A stretch of DNA of 7,437 bases, from contig JALZUH010000185.1 of assembly GCA_023301645.1 (NCBI GenBank), positions 1 to 7,437 on the forward strand. Reading direction: 5' to 3'. This DNA comes from Akkermansiaceae bacterium (GTDB lineage Bacteria; Verrucomicrobiota; Verrucomicrobiia; Verrucomicrobiales; Akkermansiaceae). The notes under the pieces were generated by a model. The model did not search any database. It was given only the letters and a program-made list of their open reading frames with translations, and was not told where the DNA came from. This document shows, piece after piece, positions 1 through 5,743 of the stretch; positions within the stretch are counted from its first letter, which is position 1, and every line of letters begins with the position of its first letter. The position numbers and the translations under genes were made by a program.

Positions 1-731
1 ACTGCATCAAGACCATCAAACTTAAGACCTACAATATCGCCTTTTTCAAAAAGAAACTCCACATACTCAGCCACATCAGGAGCCTCCTCAGGAGAAACCG
101 ACAGCACATACATATCGCGGTCACGCTCACCAGTAGCATCATACCAAGTATCCTCCAAGGCACCTGCCTCGAACGAGATATGCAATAAATTACGATCCGT
201 GCTATATGGCTTCTTAAGCGATGCTGACACAGGGATATTATGTTTCTCAGCATAAGCTAGCATCTCTCTGCGGCCTGGGAACTCAGCGCGGAACTCAGCA
301 TCACGCCAGGGTGCGATCATCTTCACGTGAGGTGCTAGTGCTGCCACTGAAAGCTCAAAACGAACCTGATCATTGCCCTTACCAGTAGCACCATGGGCGA
401 TAGCGTCAGCCCCCTCCGCAATAGCTACATCCGCTATCCCCTTAGAAATACAAGGGCGAGCAATCGAAGTCCCTAAAAGGTAACGCCCTTCATAAAGAGC
501 ATTTCCCTGAAACATCGGGTAAATATAATCACGAGCAAACTCCTCCTTCAAATCACCAATGTAGCACTTACTAGCACCAGTGCTCAGAGCCTTCGCCTCC
601 AAACCATCAAGTTCCTCTCCCTGCCCTACATCCGCGCAGTAAGCAATTACCTCAGCATCATAAGTAGCCTTTAACCAATGAAGAAGAACTGAGGTATCAA
701 GACCTCCAGAGTAAGCGACGACAATTTTCAT
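1..731 (-). CDS. argG: Argininosuccinate synthase, N-terminal part (cut by window edge)
   Basis: The enzyme joins citrulline and aspartate, using ATP, to make argininosuccinate, the penultimate step of arginine synthesis in the cytoplasm. Reading leftwards from the ATG at 731, the frame stays open for 243 codons and runs off the window, so about 60% of the usual 400 or so residues is visible. It opens with MKIVVAYSGGLDTS; the SGGLDTS segment (residues 8-14) is the ATP pyrophosphatase P-loop of the family. HGATGKGNDQVRFE (residues 113-126) is the conserved substrate-binding stretch, and KKPYSTDRNLLH further on is also typical. This ATG is chosen because the family normally begins a few residues before AYSGGLDTS. 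No Shine-Dalgarno motif precedes it. A terminator separates it from the upstream tRNA gene, so it probably has its own promoter. The identity is firm; only the C-terminal half is unseen. Confidence 0.97.
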   Translation of the reverse strand, partial: MKIVVAYSGGLDTSVLLHWLKATYDAEVIAYCADVGQGEELDGLEAKALSTGASKCYIGDLKEEFARDYIYPMFQGNALYEGRYLLGTSIARPCISKGIADVAIAEGADAIAHGATGKGNDQVRFELSVAALAPHVKMIAPWRDAEFRAEFPGRREMLAYAEKHNIPVSASLKKPYSTDRNLLHISFEAGALEDTWYDATGERDRDMYVLSVSPEEAPDVAEYVEFLFEKGDIVGLKFDGLDA

Positions 732-740
732 AATATTTTA

Positions 741-768
741 AGAATAAATTAAGTGGATTCAGTTACAA
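741..768 (-). promoter_or_regulatory. Possible argG promoter
   Basis: Read on the minus strand, TTGTAA (768-763, four of six matches to the sigma-70 -35 box) is followed after 16 bases by TATTCT (746-741, four of six matches to the -10 box). The expected start of transcription would fall only a few bases before the argG ATG at 731, giving a very short or nearly absent leader. The match is modest and the region is AT-rich, so this is a weak prediction. Confidence 0.3.
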
Positions 769-772
769 TCCA
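754..772. promoter_or_regulatory. Inverted repeat upstream of argG, candidate operator
   Basis: TGGATT (754-759) and AATCCA (767-772) form a perfect 6-bp inverted repeat with a 7-base spacer. With one mismatch the symmetry extends outwards by two more bases on each side. It lies 23-41 bases upstream of the argG start and overlaps the possible -35 box, the right place for a repressor site. It does not resemble the TGAATA-type half sites of the classical arginine repressor box, so the binding protein, if any, is unknown. Confidence 0.35.
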
Positions 773-816
773 GTGAATGACGTAAAAAGAAGCACGTCAC
801 CATGTAAGAATCAAGT

Positions 817-870
817 TCTTATCCAGCTCATATCGAGCTCTTATTCAGCGCTTACCGAGCTCTCATCAAT
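817..870. repeat. 22-bp tandem repeat, about 2.4 copies
   Basis: Two adjacent 22-base units (817-838 and 839-860) match at 17 of 22 positions. Both begin TCTTAT, carry CAGC in the middle and end CGAGC. A partial third unit (861-870, TCTCATCAAT) matches the first ten bases at about eight positions. The array sits between the tRNA-Lys terminator and argG. It has no coding potential and could be a small array of binding sites or a slipped-strand duplication that has since diverged. Confidence 0.6.
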
Positions 871-874
871 TACT

Positions 875-914
875 AAAAACAAAAAACGCCTTAGCCAAAT
901 AGGCTAAGACGTTT
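875..914 (-). terminator. Intrinsic terminator of the tRNA-Lys gene
   Basis: On the minus strand a stem of ten pairs (one G-T) is formed by 911-902 and 896-887 with a five-base loop, and it can extend by three A-T pairs. It is followed directly by TTTTTTGTTTTT (886-875). The U-run lies only on the minus-strand exit side, so it ends transcription coming from the tRNA gene, whose 3' end is eight bases away, and insulates argG from it. Confidence 0.93.
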
Positions 915-921
915 CTAAAAA

Positions 922-997
922 TGGTACGCAGACTGGGACTCGAACCCAGGACCAATTGGTTAAAAGCCAACTGCTCTACCAACTGAGCTACCTGCGC
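922..997 (-). tRNA. tRNA-Lys (anticodon TTT)
   Basis: The 76-base gene folds fully. The acceptor stem is GCGCAGG with TCTGCGT (two G-T pairs). The D arm is GCTC/GAGC with an 8-base loop containing GG. The anticodon stem is GTTGG/CCAAT with loop CTTTTAA, so the anticodon TTT is at 964-962. The variable loop has five bases, and the T arm is CTGGG/CCCAG with the TTCGAGT loop. The discriminator base A (925) and the CCA end (924-922) are encoded, so CCA addition is not needed for first maturation. UUU reads both AAA and AAG lysine codons. It stands alone with its own terminator and a possible promoter near 1051-1078. Confidence 0.97.
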
Positions 998-1050
998 ATT
1001 TTGTGTTGGATTTGGTTACCTAGCTGCCGTTAAGACCGCTGGGCGGGCGC

Positions 1051-1078
1051 AACATACTTATTTTTTCTCATGCCACAA
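1051..1078 (-). promoter_or_regulatory. Possible tRNA-Lys promoter with GC-rich discriminator
   Basis: On the minus strand TTGTGG (1078-1073) and TATGTT (1056-1051) are 16 bases apart. The -10-like box is followed immediately by GCGCCCGCCC (1050-1041). A GC-rich discriminator of this kind is typical of stable-RNA promoters that are shut down by ppGpp in the stringent response. The -35 match is poor. The leader before the tRNA would be about 45 bases, to be removed by RNase P. This is a tentative call. Confidence 0.35.
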
Positions 1079-1278
1079 GACAAAACTGCACATTCTTAAA
1101 CTTTTTTTTCACAGCTCCTGCAAAGTCCTCTAATACTCAGGCTTTTTCAAGTTTTTAGACAACTCATAAAATAAGCAGCCACGTCTCGATCGAACCACTA
1201 TTGTCACAATAAATTCTCCTTGTAATTCCCCTTATTCATACCTATTGACTCCTTTATCAGCTCTGCGACTGCTCGGGG

Positions 1279-1304
1279 GTGGGTCACTTGACCCACTCTT
1301 TTCT
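1279..1304 (+). terminator. Terminator-like hairpin in the nusA leader, possible attenuator
   Basis: GTGGGTC (1279-1285) and GACCCAC (1290-1296) form a perfect 7-bp GC-rich stem with an ACTT loop. It is followed by TCTTTTCT (1297-1304), a short U-rich tail on the plus strand. It lies 105 bases before the nusA start and no gene precedes it on this strand, so its likely target is the nusA transcript itself. Leaders of nusA operons are known to be controlled by termination in other bacteria. The U-run is broken by C, so its strength is uncertain. Confidence 0.5.
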
Positions 1305-1408
1305 GTCTCAGGCTACTACCATTTCCGTCCAGATTTGGATTCTTAGACCACTATCTCAGAATACCGATTAGACATTACAAACCATTTAACAAGAACAACC
1401 ACTAAGCT

Positions 1409-2686
1409 ATGACTAATGACATCGTCGCACTGATTGATTACTACGAGAGGGAAAAAAGCATCGACCGCGACAAGGTCATTGCTGCACTCGAGTTCGCATT
1501 TATCTCAGCCTATCGAAAAATGGTCCCTGGTGCAGACGCGATCGAAACTCTGCGTGCTGATGTTGATACCCGCAAAGGCGACACCATCATCTTCGCCTCA
1601 CTTTCTGTCGTTGCTGACGACGACTACGTCGACAAGTTCAATGAAGTGCCTCTCGCTGTAGCCCAGAAGAGCAAGCCTGACGCCGTCCTCGGTGACAGCG
1701 TTGACTTCAATGTAACTCCGAAAAACTTCGGGCGCATCGCAACTCAAACTGCCAAGCAAACCATGATGCAGCGCCTGCGCATGGCTGAGAAAGAAATGAT
1801 CTATGACGAGTTTAAAGACCGTGCTGGTGACATCGTCAGTGGCACAGTCCGCCGCTTTGAGAAAAGTGACGTCCTCATCGACCTTGGTAAATTCGAAGGC
1901 CGTATCCCATCACGTGAACGTGTCGTTACTGAAGACTACAACATCGGAGACCGCATCCGCCTCTATGTCGTCGCTGTAGAAAACGAGTCACGTGGACCAG
2001 AAATCATTCTGTCACGTAGCCACCCTAACTTTGTCCGCCGCCTATTCGAATCAGAAGTATCTGAGATCGCAGACGGCACTGTCGAGCTACGCGGCGTTGC
2101 CCGTGAAGCAGGTTACCGCACCAAGGTTGCTGTAGGAACCACTGACGAGAAAGTCGACCCTGTAGGAGCCTGTGTAGGTCTACGTGGAGCACGTGTGAAA
2201 AACATCGTCCGTGAGCTTAACAACGAAAAAGTCGACATCATCCGATGGAGCGATGACCCAGCTGAGTTCGTCGTCGACGCACTCAAGCCTGCTAATATTC
2301 GCACTATCAAGCTAGATCGCGAAAACAAAGTCATCTCAGTGACCGTAGACGAAGAAGAGCTTAGCAAAGCCATCGGACGACGCGGACAAAATGCTCGCCT
2401 CACTGCCAAGCTCATGGGATGGGACGTGCAGGTTAGCAAAGATGAAACTCAACACGAACAATTTGAAGCACGCGTCGGCAACGCAGCATCGACGCTCGCT
2501 GACCAGCTCGGCATCGACGCTGAAATGGGAGAGAAACTCTTCCGTGCAGGTGGAGCCACAGCCGAGCTCGTCTCACAGATGCCTGCTGACTACATCGCTT
2601 CCGCCCTGGAAATCTCCGAGGAAGACGCAGCAGCTATCCTCGAGAAGGCAGCACCTCTCGAAGCATCTAACGAGGCTGACGCCTAA
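1409..2686 (+). CDS. nusA: Transcription termination/antitermination factor NusA
   Basis: NusA binds RNA polymerase and the emerging transcript, promoting pausing and intrinsic termination and serving in antitermination complexes. The 425-residue protein has the full order of core domains. The N-terminal polymerase-binding domain is about 1-125. The S1 RNA-binding domain is about 139-205, starting AGDIVSGTV. KH1 has its GLRG loop at 257-260 within DPVGACVGLRGARV, and KH2 has GRRG at 323-326 within SKAIGRRGQNARLTAKLMGW. A short C-terminal part from about 365 (LADQLGIDAEMGEKLF onwards) looks like one helix-hairpin-helix unit. E. coli NusA, at 495 residues, has two C-terminal acidic repeats, so this one is shorter. 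The ATG at 1409 suits the conserved N-terminus (DIVALIDYYEREKSIDRDKV) and has no Shine-Dalgarno motif. It is first in the operon with infB and rbfA and has a long leader with a possible attenuator. Confidence 0.97.
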   Translation: MTNDIVALIDYYEREKSIDRDKVIAALEFAFISAYRKMVPGADAIETLRADVDTRKGDTIIFASLSVVADDDYVDKFNEVPLAVAQKSKPDAVLGDSVDFNVTPKNFGRIATQTAKQTMMQRLRMAEKEMIYDEFKDRAGDIVSGTVRRFEKSDVLIDLGKFEGRIPSRERVVTEDYNIGDRIRLYVVAVENESRGPEIILSRSHPNFVRRLFESEVSEIADGTVELRGVAREAGYRTKVAVGTTDEKVDPVGACVGLRGARVKNIVRELNNEKVDIIRWSDDPAEFVVDALKPANIRTIKLDRENKVISVTVDEEELSKAIGRRGQNARLTAKLMGWDVQVSKDETQHEQFEARVGNAASTLADQLGIDAEMGEKLFRAGGATAELVSQMPADYIASALEISEEDAAAILEKAAPLEASNEADA

Positions 2687-2760
2687 TCCAGCCGCACTGC
2701 ACACCTTCCGCATACTCTCTCAAACAACCGCCTCACTTAATACCTCACTCATCACTCAGC
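2687..2760 (+). other. nusA-infB spacer, G-poor and without Shine-Dalgarno motif
   Basis: This 74-base spacer has only about six G on the plus strand and is rich in C, A and T. It contains ACCTCACTCA (2742-2751), nine bases before the infB ATG; the same ten bases occur in the infB-rbfA spacer. No purine-rich ribosome-binding motif and no terminator are visible. The sequence is expected to be unstructured, which may stand in for a Shine-Dalgarno site, or it could act as a Rho-loading site. Confidence 0.5.
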
Positions 2761-4893
2761 ATGGCCGAATCCAGCGATAAACCGAAAAAAAATAAGGAAG
2801 TTCTCGATCTCATCGATGACTCCAGCAAGAAGTTATCGCGCCGTGAGCGACAACGTGAAGCAACCCCTAAAGTCAAAACTGTCGACGACCAGAAGAAGGC
2901 GGCACTAGACATCTTTGAAGAAGAAGGCACCAAAAAGAAAAAGTCCTCTGTTGTTAAGAAAAAACAAGGAATCAAAAAAGAACTCCCAGTCATCTCAAAG
3001 GTCCTCAATCAGGATAAAGAAGATCTCAAGGCACGCGTAGACGCTGCTGTCATCGAAGATGTGACCAAAGAAGAAGAGCCAGCAGAAAGTGGTGAAGCCG
3101 TCAAACAAGGAAATATCATCAGCATCAAGCCGCCCATTGTCGTCAGCGCACTTGCTGAACTCATGGGACTCAAGCCATTCCAACTCATGGCAGACCTCAT
3201 CAAGCTTGAAGTATTCGTAGCTCCCCATCAGGCCATCGAGCCAGAAATTGCTGAGAAACTCTGCCAAACTCACAACTTTGTCTTCGAGCGCGAAAAGCGC
3301 GAAAAAGGCGCAGGTGTTCACAAGACGAAGAAAAAAGTCAAAGAGCCAAAGGCCAAAGCGGTCGCAGATGAGCCTGAGGAAAAACTCGAATTCCGCGCCC
3401 CGATCATCACCTTCATGGGTCATGTAGACCACGGTAAGACCTCTCTACTCGACTTCGTTCGCAAGAGCCGTGTCACTAAGGGTGAAGCAGGTGGCATCAC
3501 CCAGCATATTGGCGCATACCGCGTCGAGCACGAAGGACGCAGCATTAGCTTCCTCGACACACCGGGTCACTCTATTTTCTCAAAAATGCGCGAGCGTGGA
3601 GCAGATGTCACCGACATTGTAGTCCTCGTCGTCGCTGCTGATGACGGCATCATGCCGCAGACTAAGGAAGCCATCGAGCATGCCAAGAAAGCCAACAAAA
3701 CCATCATTGTCGCCATTAACAAGTGTGACACACCGGGCGCAGACCCTACCCGCGTAAAGACACAGCTACTTGAGCACGGCGTTCAGCCAGTTGACTTCGG
3801 TGGTGACATCGAATGCGTAGAAGTTTCAGCCATCACAGGCCAAGGCATGGATGAACTCATCTCACTCATGTCCCTGCAAGCAGAAGTTCTAGAGCTCAAG
3901 GCTAACCCACGCGCCAATGCACGAGGATCAGTTATCGAAGCTAGTGTCCAGCCAGGTAAAGGCCCTACCGCAACTATTATGGTGCAGGCAGGAACACTCA
4001 AGGCAGGAACACCATTCATCTGCGGACCATACTCAGGTAAGGTAAAAACACTCATCAACGACATGGGTGAGCAAGTCAAAGAAGCTGGCCCATCTGTGCC
4101 AGTAGAAGTCATCGGATTTGATGAGCTTCCGAACGTCGGAGACGAGCTCGTTCAAATGAAGAACGTCAAGGCAGCCCAAAAGCTCTCAAACGAGCGACTT
4201 GAGCAGAAGCGCGACCAGCGACTTCAGAAGCCAAAGAAAAGCCGTATGGAAGACCTCATGTCCATGGTTAAAGGTGACAACAAGATCCAACTCAAAATCA
4301 TCCTCAAAGGTGACGTGCAAGGATCAGTCCAAGCCATTGAAACTGCTATTCTCGACATTAAGAGCGACAAGGTCGAACCTCACTTCATCAAAGTTGCTGC
4401 AGGTGCTATCACTGAGAACGACATTCTTATGGCGAGCTCAGCAGACTCCGTCGTCCTCGGTTTCAACACCAAAGTAGAAGGAGGAGCCGTCAAAGCTGCC
4501 AAGCGTGAAGGCGTGCAGATTAAGCTCTTCTCAGTCGTATACGACCTACTCGACACTGTAGAAGAATCCATGCTCGGACTTCTAGACCCACTCACTCGCG
4601 AGACCATCATTGGTCACGCAGAGGTGAAGCAGGTATTCAAAGTCCGCGGCGGACGTGCTGCAGGTTGTATTGCCAAAGACGGCAAAGTCACTCGCTCAGC
4701 TCACGCACGTGTGCTACGTGGTAAAGTTCCTGTCTTTGACGGTAAAATGTCCACACTACGTCGCCACATGGACGAGGTAGACGAAGTAAAGCAAGGTATC
4801 GAGTGTGGTATCCGCCTCGGAGACTTCAACGATTACGAAGAAGGCGACATCATCGAGTGCTACATCCTCGAAAAAGTCGACCAGACACTCTAA
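2761..4893 (+). CDS. infB: Translation initiation factor IF-2
   Basis: IF-2 is the GTPase that places formyl-methionyl initiator tRNA on the 30S subunit and promotes 50S joining. The 710-residue protein begins with a Lys/Glu-rich low-complexity region (about 1-115). One IF2_N domain follows (about 118-176, starting NIISIKPPIVV), then a second charged linker. The G domain shows every GTP motif: GHVDHGKT (220-227), the switch I segment GGITQHIGAY, DTPGH (266-270), NKCD (320-323) and SAITG (356-360). Domain II follows, then the IF-2 middle domain with LKGDVQGSVQAI, and the initiator-tRNA-binding C-terminal domain with HAEVKQVF and the closing GDIIECYILEKV. It is shorter than the 890 residues of E. 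coli IF-2 because the N-terminal extension is small. The start is 74 bases after nusA. No Shine-Dalgarno motif is present. Codons often end in C (ATC, GTC, CTC), as in nusA and rbfA. Confidence 0.98.
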   Translation: MAESSDKPKKNKEVLDLIDDSSKKLSRRERQREATPKVKTVDDQKKAALDIFEEEGTKKKKSSVVKKKQGIKKELPVISKVLNQDKEDLKARVDAAVIEDVTKEEEPAESGEAVKQGNIISIKPPIVVSALAELMGLKPFQLMADLIKLEVFVAPHQAIEPEIAEKLCQTHNFVFEREKREKGAGVHKTKKKVKEPKAKAVADEPEEKLEFRAPIITFMGHVDHGKTSLLDFVRKSRVTKGEAGGITQHIGAYRVEHEGRSISFLDTPGHSIFSKMRERGADVTDIVVLVVAADDGIMPQTKEAIEHAKKANKTIIVAINKCDTPGADPTRVKTQLLEHGVQPVDFGGDIECVEVSAITGQGMDELISLMSLQAEVLELKANPRANARGSVIEASVQPGKGPTATIMVQAGTLKAGTPFICGPYSGKVKTLINDMGEQVKEAGPSVPVEVIGFDELPNVGDELVQMKNVKAAQKLSNERLEQKRDQRLQKPKKSRMEDLMSMVKGDNKIQLKIILKGDVQGSVQAIETAILDIKSDKVEPHFIKVAAGAITENDILMASSADSVVLGFNTKVEGGAVKAAKREGVQIKLFSVVYDLLDTVEESMLGLLDPLTRETIIGHAEVKQVFKVRGGRAAGCIAKDGKVTRSAHARVLRGKVPVFDGKMSTLRRHMDEVDEVKQGIECGIRLGDFNDYEEGDIIECYILEKVDQTL

Positions 4894-4952
4894 AACAGAC
4901 CTCACTCAGTCAATCTGACTACCAAACCTCACCATTTCCCACGCACGAACCT
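4894..4952 (+). other. infB-rbfA spacer, G-poor, shares a 10-mer with the previous spacer
   Basis: This 59-base spacer has about five G on the plus strand. ACCTCACTCA occurs at 4899-4908, just after the infB stop, and a related AACCTCACC lies nearer the rbfA start. There is no purine-rich ribosome-binding motif and no terminator, which supports co-transcription of infB and rbfA. Confidence 0.5.
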
Positions 4953-5324
4953 ATGAGCCAGCGCCTAGATCGAATCAATGAGCTACTTCGCCGCGAAATC
5001 AGCACAGTCGTGCAGCGTGATTTCGAATTCAGCGGAGCTCTCGTCACGGTCAATGCTGTCGACATCACACAGGACTTGCGTGAGGCAAAGGTCTTTGTTG
5101 GAGTTATCTGCGGCTATGGAGCCAAAGTCATCGAACAACTTGAGCAAAAACGTGGACTCATCCAGAAGCGCATCGCCAAGCGCGTCGTGCTACGATGCAC
5201 ACCCATCCTCGACTTCCGCCTCGACACCTCCGCAGCACGCGGAGTCGACATGGTCAATGTCCTCGATGAAGTCGAAAAAATCCCCAAGGCCCCTCTCGAA
5301 GACGAAGAGCCTAAAGGCGAATAG
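4953..5324 (+). CDS. rbfA: 30S ribosome-binding factor A
   Basis: RbfA binds immature 30S subunits near the 5' end of 16S rRNA, assists late maturation and supports growth in the cold. The 123-residue product is a single type II KH domain of normal family length. It shows the N-terminal helix (RLDRINELLRREISTVVQRDF), the strand-helix core VNAVDITQDLREAKVFVGV (about 33-51) and the C-terminal RCTPILDFRLDTS...GVDMVNVLDEV, ending in an acidic tail. The family's AxG kink appears to align with KRG (66-68). The start at 4953 is preferred over an in-frame ATG at 4803, which would overlap infB by 91 bases and add 50 arginine-rich residues with no family match. It is the last gene of the operon. No truB follows, and no clear intrinsic terminator was found on this strand. 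Confidence 0.93.
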   Translation: MSQRLDRINELLRREISTVVQRDFEFSGALVTVNAVDITQDLREAKVFVGVICGYGAKVIEQLEQKRGLIQKRIAKRVVLRCTPILDFRLDTSAARGVDMVNVLDEVEKIPKAPLEDEEPKGE

Positions 5325-5643
5325 TCAGCAGCTAATATACTATCTGACACACTCCTCTGTTCTACAGAGCTCCCTATAGCTCTTCTTGAGTAGCTGGGCA
5401 TTAGTCCTGTGCCCTCCACAGGTGGACCACCTACAAGACTTTACTAGAGAGTTTCACCCTAGTGTGTCCAGTCCCTACAGCTGACCAGCACTGGCTTTCT
5501 GTGGTGAAATCTACTACTAAGGCCTACCCGCTCATCACACGAGACGTCTACAGCCCAGCAACCTCCTCGCTACTAACCTACGAGCAGGGTTGAAGCTCAT
5601 CGATAGCTTTGCATAGAATAACGAGCACTGGCAAAGCATGTCC
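5325..5643. other. Gene-free region after rbfA, rich in short inverted repeats
   Basis: No credible protein-coding frame is present. Short perfect inverted repeats are frequent: CTCTG/CAGAG (around 5354-5368), AGAGCT/AGCTCT (5366-5383), CCTGTG/CACAGG (5406-5422), AGGTGG/CCACCT (5420-5432), TTTCACC/GGTGAAA (5452-5509) and GCTTTGC/GCAAAGC (5606-5637). Some overlap and would compete. None is followed by a proper U-run on the plus strand, so the end of the nusA operon transcript is not obvious and may be Rho-dependent. I looked for the hallmarks of tmRNA, RNase P RNA and SRP RNA on both strands and saw none. Confidence 0.55.
5452..5509. repeat. Nested inverted repeats, possible structured RNA
   Basis: TTTCACC (5452-5458) pairs with GGTGAAA (5503-5509), and inside it CCAGT (5468-5472) pairs with ACTGG (5490-5494). 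Together they form a two-tier hairpin with an internal loop of nine and eight bases. It could form in RNA from either strand: as the 3' untranslated region of the nusA operon, or as an independent small RNA. There is no direct evidence of transcription. Confidence 0.4.
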
Positions 5644-5677
5644 AAAAAAAGAGCGTGCTGCATATGCAACACGCTCT
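5644..5677 (-). terminator. Intrinsic terminator of the sugar transporter gene
   Basis: On the minus strand AGAGCGTG (5677-5670) pairs with CACGCTCT (5657-5650). After one mismatch the stem can continue through the self-complementary TGCATATGCA. It is followed by a run of seven T (5650-5644). It lies about 67 bases beyond the transporter's stop codon. There is no U-run on the plus side, so it probably stops only the leftward transcript. Confidence 0.95.
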
Positions 5678-5743
5678 GAGAATAATACAAGGTCCCTAAG
5701 GTATATTGTAGTTCTCACTAGCTATACCCGTAGCACAAGCAGA

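Larger units (their letters stand above)
998..1408. other. Gene-free divergent region between tRNA-Lys and nusA
   Basis: No credible coding frame occurs in these 411 bases. The plus strand is markedly C-rich and G-poor: by hand count about 82 C against 40 G between 1081 and 1380. An eight-T run occurs at 1102-1109. The left part should hold the tRNA promoter on the minus strand. The right part should be the promoter and a long leader of nusA, including the hairpin at 1279-1304. I see no convincing sigma-70 promoter for nusA; TTGTAA at 1220 with TATTGA at 1243 (17-base spacing) is the best of several poor candidates. No rimP gene is present here, although it commonly precedes nusA. Confidence 0.7.

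Noticed and set aside
817..870. The repeats near argG as a CRISPR remnant
   Set aside because: The units abut with no unique spacers, are only 22 bases and diverged, and no cas gene is present.
732..870. A riboswitch or T-box leader controlling argG
   Set aside because: No T-box motif, specifier stem or known riboswitch core is visible, and no terminator or antiterminator pair lies before the argG start.
1070..1099. Nine-codon open frame in the nusA upstream region as a leader peptide
   Set aside because: It has no ribosome-binding motif, no run of regulatory codons, and no coupling to the hairpin at 1279, 180 bases later. It fits chance.
1102..1109. The eight-T run as part of an intrinsic terminator on the plus strand
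   Set aside because: No GC-rich hairpin precedes it and no plus-strand gene lies upstream.
2995..3432. Long open frame antisense to infB (145 codons)
   Set aside because: It lies wholly inside infB, gives a Phe/Leu/Asp-rich product with no recognisable motif, and is explained by the codon bias of the true gene. Similar overlapping frames inside nusA, infB and the transporter were dropped for the same reason.
4803..4952. A longer rbfA starting at the in-frame ATG at 4803
   Set aside because: It would overlap infB by 91 bases and add 50 arginine-rich residues that match no RbfA. The start at 4953 gives the normal family N-terminus and length.
5325..5640. A tmRNA, RNase P RNA or SRP RNA gene in the gap after rbfA
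   Set aside because: The diagnostic sequences (tRNA-like T-loop, the GAGGAAAGTC core, the GGAAGG...AGCAG SRP loop) are absent from both strands.
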